From an uncultured Collinsella sp. (GTDB lineage Bacteria > Actinomycetota > Coriobacteriia > Coriobacteriales > Coriobacteriaceae), in NCBI GenBank assembly GCA_934654585.1, contig CAKUGF010000040.1, positions 1 to 6,364 on the forward strand: a stretch of DNA of 6,364 nucleotides, given 5' to 3'. The notes beneath the pieces were generated by a model. That model was not told where the DNA came from and did no database searches. It was given only the letters and a program-made list of their open reading frames with translations. Both the position numbers and the translations under genes were made by a program. Shown piece after piece: positions 1 through 5,780 of the stretch (positions are counted from its first letter, which is position 1; each line of letters starts with the position of its first letter).

Positions 1-147
1 GGCTATTTGAGCCCATACCGTCGCAAGCTGATATCGCGCCAGGTAATCGAACCGACAGCGCCGGGCTTCGTGACCTTTTCGATTCCCTTTATGAAGGAAT
101 TCCTACAAGAATGCAGTGAAGAAATACTGGCAAGATACGGCGAATAG
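1..147 (+). CDS. C-terminal end of an unassigned protein (possibly an AAA-type ATP-binding protein)
   Basis: An open frame enters from the left edge and runs 48 residues to a TAG at 145-147; the start lies outside the window. The visible tail begins GYLSPYRRKLISRQVI, continues with a PGFVTFSIPFMKEFL segment, and ends in the acidic helix ECSEEILARYGE. A 'basic helix, then beta-hairpin, then F..P.mkeFL' pattern resembles the winged-helix end of prokaryotic ATP-binding proteins of the archaeal-ATPase/DUF234 type, where a segment 'G.V.FaiP...eyl' is common. This is a recollection of family style; no Walker motif is in view. Codon use fits a real gene. I see no convincing terminator just after its stop. 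That it is coding is fairly safe; the family is a guess. Confidence 0.6.
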   Translation, partial: GYLSPYRRKLISRQVIEPTAPGFVTFSIPFMKEFLQECSEEILARYGE

Positions 148-259
148 CACCGACTAAAAAAACTCAGCTAAGTATCTAGGCGCCAAGACACCATCTCGGC
201 GGCAAGCGGGTGAACCTAGGGCCTGGCCGGGCGGCAGTGGTTAACTTTTCGTAGGTTCC

Positions 260-290
260 GCACGCAAAGAAAGCCACTTAATGTGGCCTT
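260..290 (-). terminator. Probable intrinsic terminator of the HAD phosphatase gene
   Basis: Read on the minus strand, AAGGCCAC (290-283), a 5-nt loop and GTGGCTTT (277-270) form an 8-bp stem with one G-U pair. It is followed by a short T-rich run (CTTTGCG, 269-263). It lies about 63 nt past the stop of the minus-strand HAD gene. On the plus strand the stem is followed by CGAGC, so it would not terminate in that direction. The remaining bases of 148-352 show no gene I can support. Confidence 0.5.
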
Positions 291-352
291 CGAGCGAGCC
301 CAGGACCTGACCGAGCAAAAATCAAACGGCGGGCCCGGGCATGGCGGCGAGT

Positions 353-1180
353 TTAACGAGCCGCCAAGATGGCGTCGATGAGCGTCAGTACGCCCCCGTC
401 GTTGTTGCTCGGAATGCGCCACTTGGCATGCGCATTCATATGCTCTTCGGCATTGTCGACGATAAAGCTGTGACCGACGCGCTCGAGCATGGGGATGTCG
501 TTGTAGGTGTCGCCCACGGCGGCGGCATCGGCGATGTCGATGCCGAGCTGCTCGCACAGGTGCGCGACGCCGGCGCCCTTGTCGACGCCCAAGTTCATAA
601 AGTCAATCCACTCGCGACCGGCATTGGTGACATAGAGCTGGTCGGAGAATGCGGGGTTGTAGGTCTCACGGAACGCGGGCTCGGCATCGTAGGCAGGGAA
701 GAAGATCGAGATCTTATTGGACTCGATATCGAGGCCCTCAAAGGTGTCGACGTAGTTGATCGTGTTGTAGTAGACACTGATTTCGTCGTGATACTGGTGG
801 TCGCGGGCAAGCACGTAGAACTCGTCGTAGCAGCACAGGACGGGAACGGCGCGCGGGTCCTCCGAGGCACGGGCAAGCACCTGCTGGTATAGCGCCACGT
901 CGATGTTGCTCTTATAGATATAGTTGCCGCGATAGATGACGCAGGCACCGTTGTCCGGGCAAAACGCGAGGCGGTTCTTAATGCCCGCGAACATTTCCTC
1001 GAGCTTGGGGGCCGGGCGTCCACTGGCGGGGCAGAATACGATGCCAGCGTCGGCGAGCTTGTCCAGACGCTCATCGAGGCCCTGAGGCAGCACGCGCTCG
1101 TCGGTGAGAAGCGTCTTGTCCATATCGACGGCGAGAATCTTAATGTTGCCGATATTGGCATCTGATTCGTAAGTTTGCAT
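353..1180 (-). CDS. HAD-superfamily phosphatase, Cof/YidA type (IIB)
   Basis: Complete 275-residue protein, the usual size for Cof-type sugar or cofactor phosphatases (about 260-290). All four HAD motifs are visible. Motif I is VDMDKTLL, with nucleophile D19 and acid/base D21. Motif II is ASGRP, with S53. Motif III is K201 in VDKGAGV. Motif IV is VGDTYNDIPML, with D224 and D229 binding magnesium. The roughly 110 residues between motifs II and III form the alpha/beta cap typical of subclass IIB, which sets substrate choice. By family knowledge these soluble enzymes hydrolyse phosphate from small metabolites such as sugar phosphates or flavin and pyridoxal phosphates; the substrate cannot be told from sequence. 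The ATG at 1180 is preceded by GAAAGG (1195-1190) at a 9-nt spacing. The N-terminal 12 residues before the core strand are slightly longer than in many homologues. The gene diverges from the argG leader and shares a 274-bp upstream region with it. Confidence 0.93.
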   Translation of the reverse strand: MQTYESDANIGNIKILAVDMDKTLLTDERVLPQGLDERLDKLADAGIVFCPASGRPAPKLEEMFAGIKNRLAFCPDNGACVIYRGNYIYKSNIDVALYQQVLARASEDPRAVPVLCCYDEFYVLARDHQYHDEISVYYNTINYVDTFEGLDIESNKISIFFPAYDAEPAFRETYNPAFSDQLYVTNAGREWIDFMNLGVDKGAGVAHLCEQLGIDIADAAAVGDTYNDIPMLERVGHSFIVDNAEEHMNAHAKWRIPSNNDGGVLTLIDAILAAR

Positions 1181-1323
1181 AAAAGCGCGCCTTTCGTTTC
1201 GAGATTGTTTCAGACGTTATAACCATTAACTAGTAGTCGGGCGTATTTTCGCAGGATTGACGCGTATTTGCACCACTCTTCACAAAGTAATGAAAAAACT
1301 TTTCAGAAATTTGAATTTGTCGC

Positions 1324-1351
1324 TTGTGCAGCAAGCACTTTAGCGTATGAT
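1324..1351 (+). promoter_or_regulatory. Candidate sigma-70-type promoter for the argG leader transcript
   Basis: TATGAT (1346-1351) matches the -10 consensus at five of six positions. TTGTGC (1324-1329) lies 16 bp upstream as a weaker -35. Transcription would begin near 1358, giving a leader of about 97 nt before the small ORF at 1455 and about 380 nt before argG. The -35 is embedded in the inverted repeat GCTTG-N5-CAAGC (1322-1336), a possible operator. No clear ArgR box (TGAAT-N4-ATTCA type) is seen around it. Confidence 0.5.
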
Positions 1352-1454
1352 AGCGACCATCGAAAACGGAGACGGCAAAAGCGCCGCTTACCGAGGAAAA
1401 GGTACCGTTTGCGATATATGAATTGCGCCCGGCGATACGTGAAAGGAGAGGCAG

Positions 1455-1529
1455 ATGCAGTTCGTAAAGATCATCACCACTGCAGACAATGCCATCCGAC
1501 GCCAGCGCGCAATTTCCCGACGACGATAA
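1455..1529 (+). CDS. Arginine-rich leader peptide upstream of argG
   Basis: A 24-codon ORF (ATG 1455, TAA 1527-1529) sits behind an excellent ribosome site, AAAGGAG (1442-1448), 6 nt from the ATG. The N-terminal half reads MQFVKIITTADNAI. The last ten codons hold six arginines: R15, R16, R18 and the terminal triplet R22-R24, encoded CGA CGC, CGC and CGA CGA CGA. Arginines concentrated at the end of a short translated ORF, directly before a hairpin terminator and then an arginine biosynthesis gene, are the hallmark of leader peptides used in ribosome-mediated attenuation. By analogy with the his, trp and leu leaders, the ribosome would sense charged tRNA-Arg. The peptide itself probably has no function. 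Seen: the ORF, the ribosome site, the Arg codons and the terminator. Inferred: the regulatory role. A chance ORF is the alternative, but the ribosome site and its position speak against it. Confidence 0.75.
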   Translation: MQFVKIITTADNAIRRQRAISRRR

Positions 1530-1594
1530 CAATCGTCTCTGTCCGCATGGGGCGAAATGCCTCAACAGAGTCATTTTGAGGTCGTCGGGTTTTT
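1516..1594 (+). terminator. Attenuator terminator between the Arg leader peptide and argG
   Basis: CCCGACGAC (1516-1524) is perfectly complementary to GTCGTCGGG (1581-1589), which is followed at once by TTTTT (1590-1594), the form of an intrinsic terminator. The 56-nt loop is not unstructured: CTCTGT (1537-1542) pairs with ACAGAG (1565-1570), with GCAT/ATGC (1545-1548 and 1557-1560) inside, so the ends would be brought together. The 5' arm lies inside the leader ORF and contains the last three CGA codons. A competing 6-bp hairpin, GACGAT/ATCGTC with loop AACA (1522-1537), overlaps the 5' arm. The element lies 142 nt before the argG start and would block argG unless antiterminated. Confidence 0.7.
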
Positions 1595-1735
1595 AGCACG
1601 ACATAGCCGCATGTTTCTAGGGCATGCCTGTGCTGCATTCTGCTGAATAACCTGATATTGCACGGTTTTTGACCTCAGGGTGACTTGCAACTGACCGATG
1701 TTCTAACTAGCTACCAAGGGCGAAAGGAAACAGCC

Positions 1736-2962
1736 ATGAGCAAGGAAAAAGTCGTTCTCGCATATTCCGGTGGTCTTGATACATCCGTATGTGTCAAGTG
1801 GCTCCAGGATGAGAAGAATCTTGATGTCGTTTGCGTCTGCGGCAACGTGGGCCAGGAGGAGACCGGCCTGGATGCCAAGAAGCAGAAGGCCCTCGACCTG
1901 GGCGTTCTGGACTGCCAGGTACTCGACCTGCGCGACGAGTTCTCCGATGAGTTCCTGACCAAGGCCATCGCCGCCAACTCCATGTACGAGAACAAGTACC
2001 CGCTGCTCTCCGCTCTGTCCCGTCCGCTGCTTGCCAAGAAGCTCGTTGAGGTCGCCCACGAGTTCGGCGCCACCTATGTCGCCCATGGTTGCACCGGCAA
2101 GGGCAACGACCAGGTCCGTTTTGAGGCCGCCGTCAAGGCCCTCGACCCCGAGCTCAAGGTTATCGCTCCGGTTCGTGAGTGGGATCTGAAGTGCCGTCCG
2201 GACGAGGTCGCCTACGCCCACGCCCACAACGTGCCGGTTCCCGAGGGTGCCAACGACAACCCCTATTCCATCGATGACAACCTGTGGGGTCGCGCCATCG
2301 AGTGCGGTCACCTTGAGGATCCTTGGAACGAGCCGCTCGACGACGCTTGGGTTATGACCAAGAATCCCGAGGACACGCCCGACACCCCGACGTATACCGA
2401 GATTGAGTTTGAGGCCGGCAAGCCCGTCGCCGTCGACGGCAAGAAGATGAAGCTCTCCGAGATCGTTATCGCGCTCAACAAGATCTCCGGCGATAACGGC
2501 TTTGGCCGTCTGGATCTGGTCGAGGATCGTCTGGTGGGCCTCAAGAGCCGCGAGTGCTACGAGGTTCCCGGCGCCCTGACGCTCATCACCGCCCACAAGG
2601 CGCTCGAGGACATCTGCGTCGAGGGTGACCTGCTCAAGACCAAGATCAAGCTCGAGCAGGATTGGGCTACCGCTGTGTACAACGGCCAGTGGTACAGCCC
2701 GCTCAAGAACGCGCTCGACGCCTTTATGGCCGACACTCAGAAGTTCGTGACCGGCACCGTTCGTCTGAAGTTCTTCAAGGGCAACTGCCATGTCGTCGGC
2801 CGCAAGAGCCCGTTCAGCCTCTATGACTATGGTCTGGCCACCTACGATCGCGACACCACGTTTGACGAGAAGGCCAGCGCTGGCTTCATCGAGATCGACA
2901 CGCTGTCGCTCAAGACGTGGGCTAAGGTCCAGGGTCCCAGCTCCGCTGCTGCTCAGGCCTAA
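1736..2962 (+). CDS. argG: Argininosuccinate synthase
   Basis: Cytosolic enzyme that joins citrulline and aspartate using ATP, giving argininosuccinate, AMP and pyrophosphate; it is the penultimate step of arginine synthesis. The protein has 408 residues, normal for the family (about 400). The N-type ATP-pyrophosphatase loop is AYSGGLDTS (9-17). YENKYPL (84-90) and HGCTGKGNDQVRFE (117-130) carry conserved ATP and citrulline/aspartate contacts. SIDDNLWGRAIE (178-189) is the typical class I signature, and the C-terminal oligomerisation region is present. The ATG at 1736 is chosen because AAGGA (1724-1728) lies 7 nt before it and family members begin M-x-K-x-K-V-V-L-A-Y-S-G-G. An in-frame TTG at 1685 would add 17 unconserved residues. 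The gene is probably controlled by the Arg leader and terminator just upstream. The final AAAQA tail is unremarkable. Confidence 0.98.
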   Translation: MSKEKVVLAYSGGLDTSVCVKWLQDEKNLDVVCVCGNVGQEETGLDAKKQKALDLGVLDCQVLDLRDEFSDEFLTKAIAANSMYENKYPLLSALSRPLLAKKLVEVAHEFGATYVAHGCTGKGNDQVRFEAAVKALDPELKVIAPVREWDLKCRPDEVAYAHAHNVPVPEGANDNPYSIDDNLWGRAIECGHLEDPWNEPLDDAWVMTKNPEDTPDTPTYTEIEFEAGKPVAVDGKKMKLSEIVIALNKISGDNGFGRLDLVEDRLVGLKSRECYEVPGALTLITAHKALEDICVEGDLLKTKIKLEQDWATAVYNGQWYSPLKNALDAFMADTQKFVTGTVRLKFFKGNCHVVGRKSPFSLYDYGLATYDRDTTFDEKASAGFIEIDTLSLKTWAKVQGPSSAAAQA

Positions 2963-3119
2963 GGCTTCCTTCCTTCCCTTGGTATCCGCGCGGCCCATCC
3001 GCGTGATACATAACGGGCGCATGGGGTCCCTACCTTTCGTTATGCTTGCTGACACTTCTTAACATCGGTGGCCCCTACGTTCCGCCCGCATATATGACGC
3101 CGCGCCTGCGGCTGAGTCC

Positions 3120-3151
3120 GAGCCCCGCCGGGGTTGTCCGGCGGGGCTCTT
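3120..3151 (+). terminator. Strong hairpin downstream of argG, probable terminator
   Basis: GAGCCCCGCCGG (3120-3131) and CCGGCGGGGCTC (3138-3149) form a perfect 12-bp GC-rich stem with a 6-nt loop. The following run is only TT then GCTAT, so the U-tract is poor; termination or 3'-end protection is likely but not certain. It lies 157 nt after the argG stop and separates argG from argH. Three smaller hairpins precede it. Confidence 0.65.
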
Positions 3152-3199
3152 GCTATCAATTTGACGGCCTCGTGCCTCTATATATGAGGAGTATCCAAT

Positions 3200-3370
3200 A
3201 TGTTCAATGTCATCGCGCATGCTTTACTTGCCCTCGCGCCCGAGCTCGATGCTGCAAAGGTCGAGGACGTCCCTATGAGCCTGAAGGCTTGGATTGACGG
3301 TTCGCAGGGCAACATTCGGAGGGAGACGTTGGGTGCCAAGTGCATGGTGCGTCACTTCTTTGCAAATTAG
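3200..3370 (+). CDS. Unrecognised 56-residue small protein
   Basis: An ATG at 3200 is preceded by GAGGAG (3186-3191) at an 8-nt spacing and opens a 56-codon frame ending in TAG. The N-terminus is a short hydrophobic, possibly amphipathic helix (MFNVIAHALLALAPEL). An acidic stretch follows (DAAKVEDV), then a segment with W32, a basic RR pair and the end CMVRHFFAN. I recognise no family, signal peptide or membrane span long enough to insert. Codon choice (GTC, GAG, AAG, CTG, GCC) resembles the neighbouring genes, which favours a real gene over chance. It lies between the argG terminator and argH, 118 nt before argH, with TTGACG (3161-3166) upstream but no well-spaced -10. It holds only three Arg, none clustered, so it is not a second arginine leader. 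A decayed fragment of a longer gene is the main alternative. Confidence 0.45.
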   Translation: MFNVIAHALLALAPELDAAKVEDVPMSLKAWIDGSQGNIRRETLGAKCMVRHFFAN

Positions 3371-3488
3371 CTACATGGCCCCGCGCACGGTGGGGAATGT
3401 GTAAAACTAGCGGTTGAAAAATCGCTTTAGCGACATGGCGTATTGCTTTGGGCGCTTGTTTTGGTAATTGGAGAAAGGGGACGGTTCC

Positions 3489-4919
3489 ATGGCTCTTTGG
3501 GGCGGTCGTTTTGAGGCGGGAGTGGCCGAGGTCACGCAGGAGTTTGGCGCGTCGCTGCCGGTCGACAAACATCTCTATAAGCAGGATATCGCCGGTTCTA
3601 AGGCGCATGCCAAGATGCTGGCGGCCCAGGGCATCATCAGTGCCGAGGATGAGCAGGCGATTGCCGAGGGCCTGACCGGAATCGAACAGGATATCGATGC
3701 CGGCAACTTCACCTTCGATATCAACGACGAGGACATCCATATGTCCATCGAGAGCGAGCTGACGCGTCGCATCGGCGAGGCGGGCAAGCGTCTGCACACC
3801 GGCCGTTCGCGTAACGACCAGGTGGCGACCGATACCCGCTTGGGCGTCAAGGCGCTGGCCAAGGAGCTTATGGAGGCCAACCTGCAGCTGCGTCATGTGC
3901 TGGTGGACGCCGCCAAGAAGTATGACAGGGTCATTCTTCCCGGCTACACGCACATGCAACATGCGCAGCCCGTGCTGCTCTCGCACCACCTGCTGGCGTA
4001 TTCCTGGATGTTCGCGCGCGACTTTACGCGCCTGAAGGCTGCCTTTGATGCTGCCGACAACTGCCCGTTGGGTGCCGCCGCACTTGCCGGCACAAGCTAT
4101 CCGCTCGACCGTCAGATGACAGCCGCCGAGCTTGGCTTTGCGGGCGTGATTCCCAACTCGCTCGATGCTGTTTCGGACCGTGATTTCCTGCTCGATCTGC
4201 ATTACGCCGGCTCCGTCATGGCCATGCACCTGTCGCGTCTTTCCGAGGAGATCGTGCTGTGGTCGAGCTCCGAATTTGGCTTTATCACGCTTTCCGACTC
4301 GTACTCCACTGGCTCGTCCATCATGCCGCAGAAGAAGAATCCCGACTTTGCCGAGCTTATCCGCGGCAAGAGCGGCCGAGTCTATGGCAACCTGGTGCAG
4401 CTGCTTGTGACCATGAAGGGCCTGCCGCTGGCCTATAACAAGGACTTGCAGGAGGACAAGGAGGGCGCGCTCGATACCGCCCACACGCTCATGCAGTGCC
4501 TGTCGGTTATGGCCGGTATGATTTCGACTTGGACCGTCAACGAGGATGCCATGGCGCGCGAGTGCGGCGTGGGGCACCTTGCCGCTACCGATGTTGCCGA
4601 TTACCTGGCCAAGCGTGGCCTGCCGTTCCGTGAGGCGCATGCCGTGGTGGGCCATCTGGTCCTGATGTGTGAGAAGCGCGGCTGCAATCTTGAGGACCTG
4701 CCGTTTGAGGTGTTCCAGGAGGCAAGCCCGCTCTTTGAGCGCGATATTACCGAGGCGCTCGACATCCCGTCGATTGTCGCCGCGCGCACGACCGAGGGCG
4801 GTACCGCCCCTGCCGCTGTTGCCGTGCAGCTGCAGCGTGCCGAGGCACAACTCGTTGCCGACGAAGGTGTGTTTGGCTCGTTGACCAAGGTCGTCGAGAT
4901 GGGCCACGGAGCTAATTAG
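3489..4919 (+). CDS. argH: Argininosuccinate lyase
   Basis: Final enzyme of arginine synthesis; it splits argininosuccinate into arginine and fumarate in the cytosol as a homotetramer of the fumarase/aspartase superfamily. The protein has 476 residues (family about 455-480). The three conserved blocks that build the shared active site are present: HTGRSRNDQVATD (103-115), PGYTHMQHAQP (151-161, with H155) and GSSIMPQKKNPD (275-286), whose SS pair contains the catalytic serine. The N-terminus MALWGGRF is typical. The ATG at 3489 has AAAGGGG (3474-3480) 8 nt upstream. An in-frame TTG at 3468 would add seven residues that include the ribosome site itself, so it is rejected. The gene lies 526 bp past argG on the same strand but behind a terminator, so it probably has its own promoter; TTGAAA (3414-3419) is the best -35, but no well-spaced -10 is visible. 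Confidence 0.98.
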   Translation: MALWGGRFEAGVAEVTQEFGASLPVDKHLYKQDIAGSKAHAKMLAAQGIISAEDEQAIAEGLTGIEQDIDAGNFTFDINDEDIHMSIESELTRRIGEAGKRLHTGRSRNDQVATDTRLGVKALAKELMEANLQLRHVLVDAAKKYDRVILPGYTHMQHAQPVLLSHHLLAYSWMFARDFTRLKAAFDAADNCPLGAAALAGTSYPLDRQMTAAELGFAGVIPNSLDAVSDRDFLLDLHYAGSVMAMHLSRLSEEIVLWSSSEFGFITLSDSYSTGSSIMPQKKNPDFAELIRGKSGRVYGNLVQLLVTMKGLPLAYNKDLQEDKEGALDTAHTLMQCLSVMAGMISTWTVNEDAMARECGVGHLAATDVADYLAKRGLPFREAHAVVGHLVLMCEKRGCNLEDLPFEVFQEASPLFERDITEALDIPSIVAARTTEGGTAPAAVAVQLQRAEAQLVADEGVFGSLTKVVEMGHGAN

Positions 4920-4964
4920 CTTATAGGATGCGTCTGTCTGGTGCGTTCATCATATCTTGCCTTT

Positions 4965-5000
4965 ACGGGTGCTCGCTACGGTGGGCGCCCGTTTTGTTAT
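4965..5000 (+). terminator. Intrinsic terminator of argH
   Basis: ACGGGTGCTC (4965-4974) pairs with GGGCGCCCGT (4983-4992) over 10 bp, including two G-U pairs, with an 8-nt loop, followed by TTTGTTAT. It begins 45 nt after the argH stop. Confidence 0.85.
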
Positions 5001-5204
5001 AGGGAAGGAAGGAGCTTGTCGAGAACTTTTGTAGGACCTTTGGGCAGGTTGTGAAGGGGATACGTTTGCGGGTGGCAACCGACCGTCTGATCTGTTCGAT
5101 GCGGTTGATGGGCGGTCGGATGGTACTCTAGTCGGGCTTCGGAACAGAAGTGACACATATGGAGCGCTTCAATAAATTGCAACGTTTCAATAAACAGCTT
5201 TTTG
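5001..5204. other. Intergenic stretch without a supported gene between argH and ndk
   Basis: The 376 bp between argH and ndk hold the argH terminator, the ndk promoter and this segment. Short frames exist on both strands, including one on the minus strand from about 5158 to 4997, but none has a ribosome site or a recognisable protein. Two overlapping inverted repeats, CAACCG/CGGTTG (5076-5081 and 5102-5107) and CCGACCG/CGGTCGG (5079-5085 and 5113-5119), could fold only one at a time. CG(C/T)TTCAATAAA occurs twice, at 5165 and 5183. I assign no function. Confidence 0.5.
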
Positions 5205-5233
5205 TTTAACTGCAGCTAAAACTCTGTTACGAT
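5205..5233 (+). promoter_or_regulatory. Candidate extended -10 promoter of ndk
   Basis: TACGAT (5228-5233) is preceded by TG one base upstream (5225-5226), an extended -10. TTTAAC (5205-5210) lies 17 bp upstream as a weak -35. Transcription would start near 5240, giving a 5' UTR of about 57 nt. The inverted repeat TAAACA-N6-TGTTTA (5191-5208) overlaps the -35. Confidence 0.55.
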
Positions 5234-5296
5234 GCAGTCCAGGCGGGTGCCGGAATGGGACTTGGGCACGCGCGAACCTACTTGAAAGGCTACCTT

Positions 5297-5701
5297 ATGG
5301 CTATCGAGAAGACCTTCATCATGATTAAGCCCGACGCTGTGCGCGATCGCAAGATCGGCGAGATCGTTGCTCGCATTGAGCGCAGCGGCCTTGTCATCGA
5401 GCGCATGGAGATGACCACGCTCGAGCGCGCTACCGTCGAGGAGCACTACGCCCATCTGGCCGACAAACCCTTCTTTGGCGGTCTGTGCGACTTTATGACG
5501 AGCGGTCCGGTCGTCAAGATGGTTGTTTCCGGTCCTTCTGCCGTCTCCAAGATGCGCACCCTCATGGGTGCTACCAACCCGCTTGATGCCGCTCCTGGCA
5601 CCATCCGCGGCGACTTTGCCGTCGATGTCAACGCCAACGTGATCCACGGCTCCGACTGCCTGGAGAACGCCGAGATCGAGATCAAGCGTTTCTTTGGCTA
5701 A
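5297..5701 (+). CDS. ndk: Nucleoside diphosphate kinase
   Basis: Transfers the gamma phosphate of ATP to other nucleoside diphosphates through a phosphohistidine, keeping NTP and dNTP pools balanced in the cytosol. The protein has 134 residues, a normal bacterial length. The active site is complete: K11 in MIKPDAV, Y51, F60, R87, T93 in GATNP, R104 in PGTIRGDF, N114 and the phosphorylated H117 in NVIHGSD. The start at 5297 is chosen because AAAGG (5285-5289) lies 7 nt upstream and homologues start directly before EKTFIMIKPD. An in-frame ATG at 5255 would add 14 unconserved residues. The gene is monocistronic: its own promoter lies upstream, a strong terminator lies 38 nt downstream, and the next gene converges on it. 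Confidence 0.98.
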   Translation: MAIEKTFIMIKPDAVRDRKIGEIVARIERSGLVIERMEMTTLERATVEEHYAHLADKPFFGGLCDFMTSGPVVKMVVSGPSAVSKMRTLMGATNPLDAAPGTIRGDFAVDVNANVIHGSDCLENAEIEIKRFFG

Positions 5702-5739
5702 ACCAGCTTTGACTCCTTAAAGCTGTTAGCGTGTGGCTT

Positions 5740-5774
5740 GGGCGCCGCGGAACTCCATCCGCGGCGCCCTTTTT
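5740..5774 (+). terminator. Intrinsic terminator of ndk
   Basis: GGGCGCCGCGGA (5740-5751) and TCCGCGGCGCCC (5758-5769) form a perfect 12-bp stem with a 6-nt loop, followed by TTTTT (5770-5774). A smaller hairpin, CAGCTTT-N8-AAAGCTG (5704-5725), sits directly after the ndk stop. Confidence 0.93.
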
Positions 5775-5780
5775 ATATCA

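Noticed and set aside
1216..1221. TATAAC on the minus strand as the -10 of the HAD gene.
   Set aside because: No acceptable -35 at the right spacing; plausible but not supported enough to list.
1347..1421. A 24-codon ATG frame starting inside the proposed -10 of the leader promoter, in the same frame as the Arg leader and with good-looking codons.
   Set aside because: It has no ribosome site, and the start overlaps the TATGAT box, so it would be transcribed only from an upstream promoter I cannot see. It could be a remnant of an older reading frame, but I do not list it as a gene.
1230..1574. A 114-codon minus-strand frame across the argG leader region.
   Set aside because: It has no ribosome site or recognisable protein, and it overlaps the better supported leader ORF and terminator.
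1646..1664. TGAATA-N6-TATTGCA resembling an ArgR box.
   Set aside because: The half-site spacing does not fit the usual TGAAT-N4-ATTCA pattern, and it lies downstream of the attenuator, not at a promoter.
1669..1707. TTGACC before argG as a possible second promoter.
   Set aside because: No -10-like hexamer lies at 15-19 bp; the nearest T/A-rich site is about 27 bp away.
1703..3055. A 450-codon minus-strand frame covering argG.
   Set aside because: A shadow of argG: an antisense frame opened by GC-biased third positions, with composition but no motifs.
3273..4907. A 544-codon minus-strand frame covering argH.
   Set aside because: An antisense shadow of argH, rich in His, Arg and Gly with no domain; the plus strand encodes a full lyase with all signatures.
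4997..5182. A Cys/His-containing minus-strand frame of about 53-61 codons after argH.
   Set aside because: The outer start is TTG and neither it nor the inner ATG has a ribosome site; another frame is open over the same bases. Treated as non-coding.
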